Shown: piece by piece, positions 1-4,943 of the stretch
Numbering within the stretch: the first letter of the stretch is position 1
Layout: every line of letters begins with the position of its first letter
Assembly (NCBI GenBank): GCA_022574115.1
Contig: JACZSS010000197.1
Location: 1 to 6,023 of the forward strand
Reading direction: 5' to 3'
From: Candidatus Heimdallarchaeota archaeon
Lineage (GTDB): Archaea; Asgardarchaeota; Heimdallarchaeia; Heimdallarchaeales; Kariarchaeaceae
DNA: 6,023 nucleotides
Notes under the pieces: model-generated
The model's database searches: none
What the model was told of the DNA's origin: nothing
Seen by the model: the letters and a program-made list of their open reading frames with translations, nothing else
Program-made: the position numbers and the translations under genes

Positions 1-1
1 C

Positions 2-235
2 AGTTTATCTGTTCTTGAAACACAACCCATTGGATATATCGGGCTTTTCCAAGCCTATTTACTAATGGCTTGTTTTGGCATTGTTTTATGGATAGCATCG
101 TATCGCCAAGAAACCAGAGTATGGCATATTGCAGGCTTTCTTGCCCACTCTCCCCCATTAGCAGCCAACTTGATTTTTTGGGATATGAATTTGTTGAAAG
201 CTTCCACAATCTGTTCGAATATAGACTCGATCTAA
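2..235 (+). CDS. C-terminal part of an unidentified membrane protein (5' end outside window)
   Basis: An open frame runs from base 2 to a TAA at 233-235 and gives 77 residues. It enters from the left edge, so the start is missing. The visible part is strongly hydrophobic. One membrane helix covers about residues 10-33 (from PIGYIGLFQAY to VLWIASY). It is followed by a charged turn (YRQETRVW) and a second, less regular hydrophobic stretch around residues 43-62 (IAGFLAHSPPLAANLIFW). The last 15 residues are polar. The aromatic-flanked helices and charged turn look like a genuine membrane protein, and the competing frame here (70-267) gives a less natural product. I do not recognise the family. 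The next gene downstream has its own promoter, so this gene probably ends a separate transcript. Confidence 0.6.
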   Translation, partial: SLSVLETQPIGYIGLFQAYLLMACFGIVLWIASYRQETRVWHIAGFLAHSPPLAANLIFWDMNLLKASTICSNIDSI

Positions 236-370
236 TTCCAGGAACCTTATTCAAATATCGCCCCTGATACCCGAGGCAGCTGCCAAAGGAAGATCTGAAC
301 AACTGGTATTTAGATCGATTCGTAGTAATTAGCTGGTCAAATCACGGGTAATATTTTCCATCACAAATCA

Positions 371-378
371 ATATAAAT
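371..378 (+). promoter_or_regulatory. TATA box of secreted protein A gene
   Basis: The box ATATAAAT lies 28 to 21 bases upstream of the ATG at 399. Archaeal TATA boxes are centred about 25-27 bases before the transcription start, so the transcript should begin at or next to the ATG and be leaderless. No Shine-Dalgarno-like sequence precedes the ATG (the bases are GATCCTAC), which agrees. Confidence 0.55.
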
Positions 379-398
379 TAGAAAAATACAGATCCTAC

Positions 399-1289
399 AT
401 GGTTGGGCCGATCGGACACCCTCTAGCATTTATTCTGCTAATTATTCTGTTCCTGCCAACCACCAGCTACGCAGTGTATGAGGATTGTAATATTAGCTGT
501 TATGCTACAGATGTTCCCATTCAGAACGGGGATTCATTTGTTTGGAATATCATTACTGCAGCTGAAAATGGTCAACGATTCGCTCTAACAGTTGAGGGGG
601 ATCAACTCACGCATATTGACACTTGGTCATACCGAGCAACAATTTTCAACGAAGATTTCAAGGGTAAACCCTTTCTGTCAGTCGATTGGGAGGACTATGC
701 CAAATTCGAGCTTGAGTTTAATGATTCAGTCCGATCTCCTTCTGGTTTTGAATTTGAGTTTAATATATTTGCTATCTCAAATTTTCTATTCACTTTTGGA
801 AAACTAGAGAATCTGATTTTGCCGACTATCGTCTTAACCGAAAACGGCACCCAAAACACATTCGACTTTCTTAAAGCTAATGTTGAGAATAGTGAAGACC
901 ACAGAACAGACCCAGACGGGGACGAGTTACATGTGGTTTATACACAGACAATCCAAGACGGAGTATATGCCCGTGAAACAAGTCAGCAATTAATTCATCA
1001 ATACATGGATCCCTTGGACGATTCGAAGGTTACCGTTGAATTAGAACAGAAATCAAGGTCGGTTTACGATACACAAACAGGCATATTATTGGAATTCTAT
1101 CGCTCTTACAGCAGCAAGAGCAGCTCTACAACGGTTGTTGAGGGCTTTGAATTCTTCGCAAGACTTGAAGGTTACAATGGCTACCTAGGCCAGAATAACA
1201 ATAAACTTCAAATCTCAGTATCCATGAATTTTATTTTTTTGGCCTTTATGGGTTTAATTTTGGTGAGAAAAATAATAAGAAAATGTTAA
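399..1289 (+). CDS. Secreted, C-terminally membrane-anchored protein A
   Basis: The product has 296 residues. A signal peptide covers residues 1-25: a hydrophobic core from AFILLIILFLP and a likely cut after TTSYA. The mature chain starts with a close cysteine pair (C30, C34) and a motif NGDSFVW (43-49). It then has LSVDWEDY (93-100), a hydrophobic segment around 120-145 and TGILLEF (227-233). One membrane helix follows at about 272-289, with a short basic tail (RKIIRKC). This predicts an extracellular domain tethered by one C-terminal helix. Three N-glycosylation sequons (NIS, NDS, NGT) suit an outside location. The layout and three motifs match protein B at 4944-5846, so the two are probably distant paralogs. 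The ATG at 399 is chosen because it gives a clean signal peptide and sits at the predicted transcription start. The family resembles surface proteins frequent in Asgard archaea (inference). Its ligand or role is unknown. Confidence 0.85.
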   Translation: MVGPIGHPLAFILLIILFLPTTSYAVYEDCNISCYATDVPIQNGDSFVWNIITAAENGQRFALTVEGDQLTHIDTWSYRATIFNEDFKGKPFLSVDWEDYAKFELEFNDSVRSPSGFEFEFNIFAISNFLFTFGKLENLILPTIVLTENGTQNTFDFLKANVENSEDHRTDPDGDELHVVYTQTIQDGVYARETSQQLIHQYMDPLDDSKVTVELEQKSRSVYDTQTGILLEFYRSYSSKSSSTTVVEGFEFFARLEGYNGYLGQNNNKLQISVSMNFIFLAFMGLILVRKIIRKC

Positions 1290-1298
1290 AGGACTAGA

Positions 1299-1316
1299 TT
1301 TTTTTGAATTTATTTT
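1299..1316 (+). terminator. T-rich transcription terminator after protein A gene
   Basis: A run of seven T (1299-1305) and then TTTATTTT follow ten bases after the stop codon, with no strong hairpin. Archaeal RNA polymerase can terminate on T-rich non-template tracts alone, so this is a reasonable terminator and would separate protein A from the next gene. Confidence 0.45.
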
Positions 1317-1361
1317 GCACGAACCAAATTCTAATTGTCGAATTTCCAAGTTTTAAAAATG

Positions 1362-1368
1362 TTTAAAT
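1362..1368 (+). promoter_or_regulatory. TATA box of the 130-residue helical protein gene
   Basis: TTTAAAT lies 29 to 23 bases upstream of the GTG at 1391. The spacing predicts transcription starting at the GTG. An in-frame TGA at 1379-1381 means translation cannot begin much further upstream, so promoter and frame together support the GTG. Confidence 0.5.
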
Positions 1369-1390
1369 CCTCCCCAACTGATTCTACTTA

Positions 1391-1783
1391 GTGGTTACTA
1401 ACGAGGAAATTCAGAACAACATCCAAAAATCAATTGCCGACTCGATACAAGATAAGTCTGCGACCGATCAACTTCAAGTTCTGAACAGTTTATTGCGCTA
1501 CATAGCTGACCTAATGGATGACGGATTGTCTAACTATGTGGAAATCGCTGCAAGTGCAAAAAAACGCGAAGATGAGGAATTTCAGGCGCTTCACACCTAT
1601 GTCGATATCATTGTCGAGGCCTTAAAAAATTCACCAAATCTTAAAAAGGATGTAGAGACGCTAAAAAAAGACATTCTAGGATTAATTGCTAAGATTACGG
1701 AAATGGCCAATCACCCCAAGGATAACAGATTTACTTTGGAGCAAGCTGCTCAATACTTGAAAAAAGCGGATAAGGGAGTGTAA
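1391..1783 (+). CDS. Small all-helical cytosolic protein of unknown function
   Basis: The product has 130 residues and starts at GTG, with an in-frame stop ten bases upstream. There is no signal peptide or membrane segment. The sequence is rich in charged residues, Ala, Leu and Ile, and reads as a series of amphipathic helices: roughly 4-20, 24-43, 45-78 and 81-107, with heptad-like spacing in the last two (VEALKNSPNLKKDVETLKKD region). This suggests a helical bundle or coiled-coil oligomer. The C-terminal segment RFTLEQAAQYLKKADKG (113-129) looks like the first helices of MerR/excisionase-type DNA-binding domains, but it is too short to call one. There are no cysteines or obvious catalytic motifs. 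It follows protein A on the same strand by about 100 bases but has its own promoter, so a functional link is not established. I do not recognise the family. Confidence 0.7.
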   Translation: MVTNEEIQNNIQKSIADSIQDKSATDQLQVLNSLLRYIADLMDDGLSNYVEIAASAKKREDEEFQALHTYVDIIVEALKNSPNLKKDVETLKKDILGLIAKITEMANHPKDNRFTLEQAAQYLKKADKGV

Positions 1784-1999
1784 TTTAAATCTATCGAGCC
1801 TTTTAGAATCGATTTATTATTTGTAAAATAATGATAATGGATAGTAGCAGACTAACCATTCTTTCTGTGACCTTATTATCGAGTAACTGCTTCATCAATC
1901 GTTTTTCAACTATTAAACACTATGTACAGAAATCCAGCGCCTGCTTGGATTAAATTAGCCACAAAAAGATAGTATAAAGCTCGAGTGTTGCTGCAAATT
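1784..1999. other. Intergenic stretch with no convincing gene
   Basis: Together with the decayed gene that follows, this is the longest gene-poor part of the window. The only open frame with a proper start is 40 codons (ATG 1831 to TAA 1951-1953). It has no membrane or family signature and only a weak upstream box (TTTTAGAA, 1801-1808). The stretch contains a perfect 7-bp AT-rich inverted repeat, ATTATTT-GTA-AAATAAT (1816-1832), which could contribute to terminating the upstream gene. I see no tRNA or other RNA gene. Confidence 0.4.
1973..1979 (+). promoter_or_regulatory. TATA box in front of a decayed gene
   Basis: TATAAAG lies 27 to 21 bases upstream of a GTG at 2000, the same geometry as the intact genes here. 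The GTG opens a frame of only 21 codons. This suggests the promoter of a former gene that has since been broken. Confidence 0.4.
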
Positions 2000-2571
2000 G
2001 TGACACTTACGTGTAATGGTTTGAAGGTCCCTCTCATTGAAATCATTGACTTCACTATTACTTGATGTCCATGTCAATTAAGGCTGGTCGCATCAACTCA
2101 AATTTATATTTCCTTGATTGATGGATTTCATAATCCAAATAAACGAAAATTCAGCATTTTATATATTAGGCTCAGAAATAGAAGTATCCTGGACAGGGAT
2201 GTATAACTACATTACATGTCTGTGCAAAGAGTCATTCACTCCAAAGGATCCACTGATTGATAGCTATAAGCAACACTCCATTGGTCAACCTGTTATTCAA
2301 TCAGCTGGATCACTATTATCACCTTCACCCAGTGCAATGGATCGATCGAAAGCATGCAGATTCCTTGAACTCACAACATGTTAAATAAGGACAAGAAACT
2401 GCTTTTTCGAGACGGAAAGAAATTTCCACGATCAATCGATTGGATGATTCTCCTCTTCCTGATTCATGGAACAATTTCTTGAAATTCAAAAAATGGATCG
2501 AAGTACAAGAAGGGAGGAGAAACAATTGGATGGATGAACTAGCAGATCTCATTGAGAAGAAAATATATTAA
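2000..2571 (+). pseudogene. Probable frameshifted remnant of an unidentified gene
   Basis: No single frame spans this region, but natural-looking protein segments follow one another on the plus strand in changing frames. From GTG 2000: MTLTCNGLKVPLIEIIDFT, stop at 2063-2065. From ATG 2065: MSMSIKAGRINSNLYFLD, stop at 2119-2121. From ATG 2121: MDFIIQINENSAFYILGSE, continuing past TGMYNYITCLC. Then in a shifted frame from about 2257: ISNTPLVNLLFNQLDHYYH followed by HPVQWIDRKHADSLNS, with a TAA at 2386-2388. The same frame resumes to a TAA at 2569-2571 and ends DDSPLPDSWNNFLKFKKW, then EGRRNNWMDELADLIEKKIY. Joined, this gives about 190 residues of a soluble, Trp- and Tyr-containing protein. Where each frame change lies is judged by eye. 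An 88-codon frame (2118-2384) could instead be a small real gene, but its second half looks unnatural. The family is not recognised. Sequencing or assembly indels are an alternative explanation. Confidence 0.4.
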
Positions 2572-2584
2572 AAATAATTTATAG

Positions 2585-2602
2585 CAATCTCTCACGAGAT
2601 TG
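2585..2602 (+). terminator. Hairpin between the decayed gene and the convergent SnoaL-like gene
   Basis: CAATCTC and GAGATTG form a perfect 7-bp stem around a TCAC loop. The hairpin lies just before the minus-strand gene that ends at 2612 and just after the plus-strand remnant. On the plus strand it is followed by GTTTTCT. On the minus strand it leads into an AT-rich tract rich in T (2569-2584). It could work as a terminator in either direction; function is inferred from shape and place only. Confidence 0.35.
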
Positions 2603-2611
2603 AATGAGACC

Positions 2612-3106
2612 TCATGTTTTCTTGGGAATTAGACCTATTTCGCCTAAATGCTTCATGTATAAGTCCAATTTTTCAGGATTCTTTGATTTCATTACCGCCT
2701 CACCTAAATTTTGATACAATTTCAGAGTGTCAGTCAGAATTGTTTCGTTTGTTATTCTCGAAGCTTCTAGCTCGTAAATTGAGAATAATGCAATTTCAAA
2801 TTTATTGAAAGAGCTTGGAATACCATGGAAATCCTGCTTCTGAGTGGCTTTTTGCATTCCATAAACCCACACTTCACGGTCACTTGCAATGATTTTGATA
2901 ATCTCGAGTTCATAGTCAGGAAAGGCGCGGAATAATTCTTCAAATTCCTTCTTGTATTCTCTGATATTTGAAGTCAAGGCTCGAGAAATCCCATAAGAAA
3001 ATGATGAAATATTAATTGCACAAATTTCATCAATAATGGCCAGTTTACGAGCATTGAGATCCCTCCAAAATCTTCGAATCAGTCCTTCATTTGTCGCAGG
3101 GTTCAC
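2612..3106 (-). CDS. SnoaL-like / ester-cyclase-type protein
   Basis: The product has 164 residues and is probably cytosolic, with no signal peptide or membrane helix. It has the marks of the SnoaL-like polyketide-cyclase/ester-cyclase group in the NTF2-like fold. The N-terminal helices read LIRRFWRDLNARKLAIIDEI (9-28). FRAFPDYELEI (59-69) is the usual 'hAFPDhxhxh' strand. FHGIPSSFNKFEI (93-105) matches the 'F-x-GIPPTGKxVEh' turn. The tail, from RITNETILTDTLKLYQNLG (117-135), corresponds to the family's 'KIxExWxxxDxLxLLQQLG'. The aspartate of that tail (D126) is kept, but the family's Trp is Thr122 and the usual early His ('F-x-H-G') is missing, so the activity may differ or be lost. A further ~29 residues extend past the normal end of the fold. 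The substrate cannot be predicted, since members include cyclases and many uncharacterised small-molecule enzymes. The start is GTG at 3106, 23-29 bases after a TATA-like box. It lies downstream of the four-helix protein gene on the same strand, 145 bases away, with its own promoter. Confidence 0.75.
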   Translation of the reverse strand: MNPATNEGLIRRFWRDLNARKLAIIDEICAINISSFSYGISRALTSNIREYKKEFEELFRAFPDYELEIIKIIASDREVWVYGMQKATQKQDFHGIPSSFNKFEIALFSIYELEASRITNETILTDTLKLYQNLGEAVMKSKNPEKLDLYMKHLGEIGLIPKKT

Positions 3107-3128
3107 GGTCCTCGTTTTTCAGCAGATC

Positions 3129-3135
3129 ATTAAAA
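3129..3135 (-). promoter_or_regulatory. TATA box of the SnoaL-like gene
   Basis: On the minus strand, TTTTAAT lies 29 to 23 bases upstream of the GTG at 3106. This is the same spacing as in the other leaderless genes of the window and supports the GTG start. A GAGG lies only three bases before the GTG, too close for a good ribosome binding site. Confidence 0.45.
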
Positions 3136-3142
3136 TCTCATT

Positions 3143-3169
3143 AAAAAATACTAATTTATTTCATAAATT
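3143..3169 (-). terminator. Hairpin plus T-run terminator after the four-helix membrane protein gene
   Basis: Read on the minus strand, AATTTAT-GAA-ATAAATT is a perfect 7-bp inverted repeat with a 3-base loop (3153-3169). It is followed after four bases by six T (3143-3148). It lies about 80 bases downstream of the stop at 3252 and just upstream of the next promoter, so it would separate the two minus-strand transcripts. The stem is purely A/T, so the T tract may be the active part. Confidence 0.4.
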
Positions 3170-3251
3170 CAATCTAAATCGACTTGTTATTGTGTTACTC
3201 ACAAACTTGTCTAAAACCCTCGATACTGCCGTTTATTATGGATCGATCCTG

Positions 3252-3647
3252 TTATTGTCTTAAACTCCATAAAGTAACTGCGATGACCACAATTCCCATG
3301 AGTATTGAACCTATGGCCCACCACCACCAAAAAGTTGAGAAAGCTGAAGCAATCAGAAGCCCCATTCCAAATCCAGCCCCAAACAACATAGAGCTTGTCA
3401 CTCGAGGATGCTCCTGAATATACTCTGAAATGGATGCTCTATTTTTCCATAATCCCACTTCAAAAATGGTTGTTCCTAAAATAAGCGGAATTAGAGCAAA
3501 TAAATCTAATAGAGTGAGTCCGTGTCCTTCACTGATCGAGACTAAGATAGGCCCTTCAATAGTTTGTGGGATTGATAGTCCTAAGATACCAATTGCCATA
3601 CTAACAGTACCAAAAAGAAATAGATTGCGAATCAATATCTTGGGCAT
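3252..3647 (-). CDS. Four-helix integral membrane protein of unknown function
   Basis: The product has 131 residues from the ATG at 3647. Four membrane helices are predicted: about 5-26 (from ILIRNLFLFGTVSMAIGILG), 44-67 (LTLLDLFALIPLILG to GLW), 84-104 (MLFGAGFGMGLLIASAF) and 107-127. The last begins with four tryptophans in a row (107-110). The first extracytoplasmic loop carries GPILVSISEGHGL (32-44), leading into a 'DLFAL' helix. A charged loop (KNRASISEYIQEHPR, 68-82) divides the protein into two hairpins. An upstream TTG at 3698 in the same frame would give 148 residues but lies upstream of the TATA-like box at 3675-3681, so the ATG is preferred. The gene is divergent from the DUF4383-like gene at 3719 and may share control with it. 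Small four-helix proteins of this type occur widely in archaea and actinobacteria; I cannot assign a function. Confidence 0.75.
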   Translation of the reverse strand: MPKILIRNLFLFGTVSMAIGILGLSIPQTIEGPILVSISEGHGLTLLDLFALIPLILGTTIFEVGLWKNRASISEYIQEHPRVTSSMLFGAGFGMGLLIASAFSTFWWWWAIGSILMGIVVIAVTLWSLRQ

Positions 3648-3674
3648 AATTCGATCTTTTTGTAAGATATGTGA

Positions 3675-3681
3675 TATATAT
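3675..3681 (-). promoter_or_regulatory. TATA box of the four-helix protein gene (minus strand)
   Basis: TATATAT lies 34 to 28 bases upstream of the ATG at 3647 on the minus strand. The transcript should start within a few bases of that ATG, which excludes the longer TTG start. It sits about eight bases from the TATA-like box of the divergent plus-strand gene. Confidence 0.5.
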
Positions 3682-3683
3682 GG

Positions 3684-3695
3684 TTTAATATTTAT
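3684..3695 (+). promoter_or_regulatory. TATA box of the DUF4383-like gene (plus strand)
   Basis: TTTAATATTTAT ends 24 bases before the TTG at 3719, giving a leaderless or nearly leaderless start. The BRE-type element expected just upstream would overlap the opposing TATA box at 3675-3681, so the two promoters share sequence. Confidence 0.45.
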
Positions 3696-3718
3696 CAAAT
3701 TTCAGAATTTTTGTAACG

Positions 3719-4066
3719 TTGCAGGTCTACAAGAGGGTATTAGTTGGAATATATCTGTTTTTCATTTCCCAGGGAGGATATTCGACTTTAATTCGACTGA
3801 AAACTCTTGATGATATAATTCATCCAATACTCCACTTGTTAAGTGGATTAACTGCATTTGTGATTTTGACCAGATTTGAGACAAACTTTCTAACATTCTC
3901 TAAATTATTTGCTATTTTCTATTTTCTACTCGGAGTTATTGGTTTCATCGACTTGTTTAATGTACCTGGAATTCCTCTTACAATGGCGGATCATATATTT
4001 CATTTTGTTATCAGCTCTGCAATATTTTTTGCAAGCTTTAAAGCAGAAAATATTACCCAAAAATGA
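3719..4066 (+). CDS. DUF4383-like four-helix membrane protein
   Basis: The product has 115 residues. Four hydrophobic segments are seen: about 7-25, 35-51 (HPILHLLSGLTAFVIL), 62-80 (FAIFYFLLGVIGFIDLF) and 90-107 (ADHIFHFVISSAIFFASF). The pattern is that of DUF4383 membrane proteins: an 'N/D-x-x-HxxLHLxxG' start of helix two (D31/D32, H35, H39, G43), 'YFLLGVIGF' in helix three, and 'L-x-x-AD-x-x-H' starting helix four (L87, A90, D91, H95). The family has no established function. Repeated histidines at the ends of helices two and four are its most conserved-looking feature. The start is TTG at 3719, the only standard start codon (ATG, GTG or TTG) ahead of helix one and correctly spaced from the TATA box. 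No Shine-Dalgarno motif is present. It is divergent from the four-helix gene at 3252-3647. Confidence 0.7.
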   Translation: MQVYKRVLVGIYLFFISQGGYSTLIRLKTLDDIIHPILHLLSGLTAFVILTRFETNFLTFSKLFAIFYFLLGVIGFIDLFNVPGIPLTMADHIFHFVISSAIFFASFKAENITQK

Positions 4067-4160
4067 AATGAACTTCGATCCATCAACAATCATTTATCAA
4101 GCCCTGAATGCTCAATAATCGGTGATCAACAGTTATCCATAATCAACATCTGTGATCTAA

Positions 4161-4177
4161 TCAAGCAACTTGGTTGA
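4161..4177. promoter_or_regulatory. 17-bp near-perfect palindrome upstream of the XPF-type nuclease gene
   Basis: TCAAGCAACTTGGTTGA reads as an inverted repeat around the central C with one mismatched pair (seven of eight arm positions pair). It is 70 bases upstream of the nuclease start, in the 180-bp gap. The size and symmetry fit a dimeric transcription-factor site, but no factor can be named. Confidence 0.3.
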
Positions 4178-4217
4178 GATAAAATTAATTAAGATTTATC
4201 AGTCGACTAACAAATCA

Positions 4218-4224
4218 GTCTAAA
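4218..4224 (+). promoter_or_regulatory. Weak TATA-like box of the nuclease gene
   Basis: TCTAAAG begins 29 bases before the GTG at 4247, in register with the other promoters here but further from the TATA consensus. A second AT-rich stretch (TTTATC, about 4195-4200) lies too far upstream for a leaderless start. The promoter may be weak or regulated. Confidence 0.25.
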
Positions 4225-4246
4225 GTTCTCTACAGTATAGGAAACT

Positions 4247-4921
4247 GTGGTCCTACAAGTACTTGTAGACTCTCGAGAGCCAACTATTATTGTCGAACAA
4301 CTGAGACAACTAGACATGAATGTCACCACCGAACAGCTTGTCCTTGGAGATTACATTCTTTCTAATCGATTAGTTGTTGAGAGAAAAACGGGCACGGATT
4401 TTGCCCAATCGTTGTTTGACAATAGATTATTCTCTCAGGTCCATCAAATGATCGAGAATTTTGAAGAGGTTATCATGATTTTGGAGGATTTTGATGATCC
4501 CCGTATTATGGATAAATCGATTTCAGGAGCTCTAGCATATCTTATTTTGAGGCGGGGAATATCTGTCATTCCGTCCTCGGATCATAGGCATACTGCATCC
4601 ATTATTGAACGATTAGCCTCATGGGAGCAGGAAGACAAGATGGACCCAATTCTTTCCAGGGTTGCTGCCAAGAAAATGAGTCTTGAGGAGAAAAGGGAAT
4701 TTTTAATCCAAGGCCTAGAAGGAGTAGGTCGGAAGACTGCTCAATTGTTACTAACTTATTTTAAGAAACCCATGGAAATATTTGGAGCAATTTTATCTTC
4801 CAGAGTTGAAATGACCAAGTCTGGTAATCCTAAACGCATCATTGGACCTTTTGCCAAAATTAAAGGGATTGGACCCAAATTTATCTTGAAAAATCAGGCT
4901 TTGCTGGGGGCCACAAATTAA
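4247..4921 (+). CDS. XPF/ERCC4-family structure-specific endonuclease (nuclease + HhH, no helicase)
   Basis: The product has 224 residues. The ERCC4 nuclease domain occupies about 1-130 and keeps the catalytic signature: VDSRE (7-11), GDY (34-36), VERK (44-47) and D51, that is GDYx(n)ERKx3D, followed by SLFDNRLFSQ (55-64). These residues bind the metal ion that cuts DNA. A tandem helix-hairpin-helix domain follows: GLEGVGRKTAQLLLTYF (156-172) with hairpin GVG, and FAKIKGIGPKFILKNQALL (202-220) with hairpin GIG. It should bind branched or flap DNA, and XPF-family enzymes work as dimers through this domain. The length matches the short XPF type known from Crenarchaeota rather than Hef, which carries an N-terminal helicase. 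Short crenarchaeal XPF uses a C-terminal PCNA-binding motif; I see no clear one in the last residues (QALLGATN). The start is GTG at 4247. Likely roles are repair and stalled-fork processing. The gene is convergent with protein B, 22 bases apart. Confidence 0.92.
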   Translation: MVLQVLVDSREPTIIVEQLRQLDMNVTTEQLVLGDYILSNRLVVERKTGTDFAQSLFDNRLFSQVHQMIENFEEVIMILEDFDDPRIMDKSISGALAYLILRRGISVIPSSDHRHTASIIERLASWEQEDKMDPILSRVAAKKMSLEEKREFLIQGLEGVGRKTAQLLLTYFKKPMEIFGAILSSRVEMTKSGNPKRIIGPFAKIKGIGPKFILKNQALLGATN

Positions 4922-4943
4922 ACTGTTGATCTAAGACGCAGCC

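Noticed and set aside
70..267. 65-codon open frame on the plus strand
   Set aside because: It overlaps the more natural membrane-protein frame ending at 235, and its product is rich in Cys, Ser and Pro without a recognisable pattern.
592..807. 71-codon frame inside protein A
   Set aside because: It lies wholly within the well-supported protein A gene in another frame.
1831..1953. 40-codon frame starting ATG 1831
   Set aside because: It has only a weak upstream box, no recognisable feature, and a composition no better than chance in AT-rich DNA.
2118..2384. 88-codon frame as an independent intact gene
   Set aside because: The first half looks real, but the second half is Ser/Pro/Cys-rich while another frame there gives a more natural sequence. 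The TATA-like stretch at 2103-2110 is too close to the start. Treated as part of a decayed gene; not excluded.
2325..2552. 75-codon minus-strand frame
   Set aside because: It is antisense to the decayed gene's open frame, with a Ser/Cys/Phe-rich product typical of a reverse-strand shadow.
2121..2571. Programmed frameshifting as the explanation for the changing frames
   Set aside because: At least three frame changes plus an in-frame TAA are needed, and no slippery heptamer with a downstream structure is evident; decay is simpler.
3648..3698. N-terminal extension of the four-helix protein to TTG 3698
   Set aside because: The predicted promoter lies inside this extension, so the ATG at 3647 fits better.
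3430..3810. 126-codon plus-strand frame opposite the four-helix gene
   Set aside because: It is antisense to a clear membrane protein and runs across the divergent promoters into the DUF4383-like gene.
3909..4118. 69-codon frame overlapping the DUF4383-like gene
   Set aside because: It is an alternate-frame shadow; the hydrophobic composition comes from the overlapping membrane protein.
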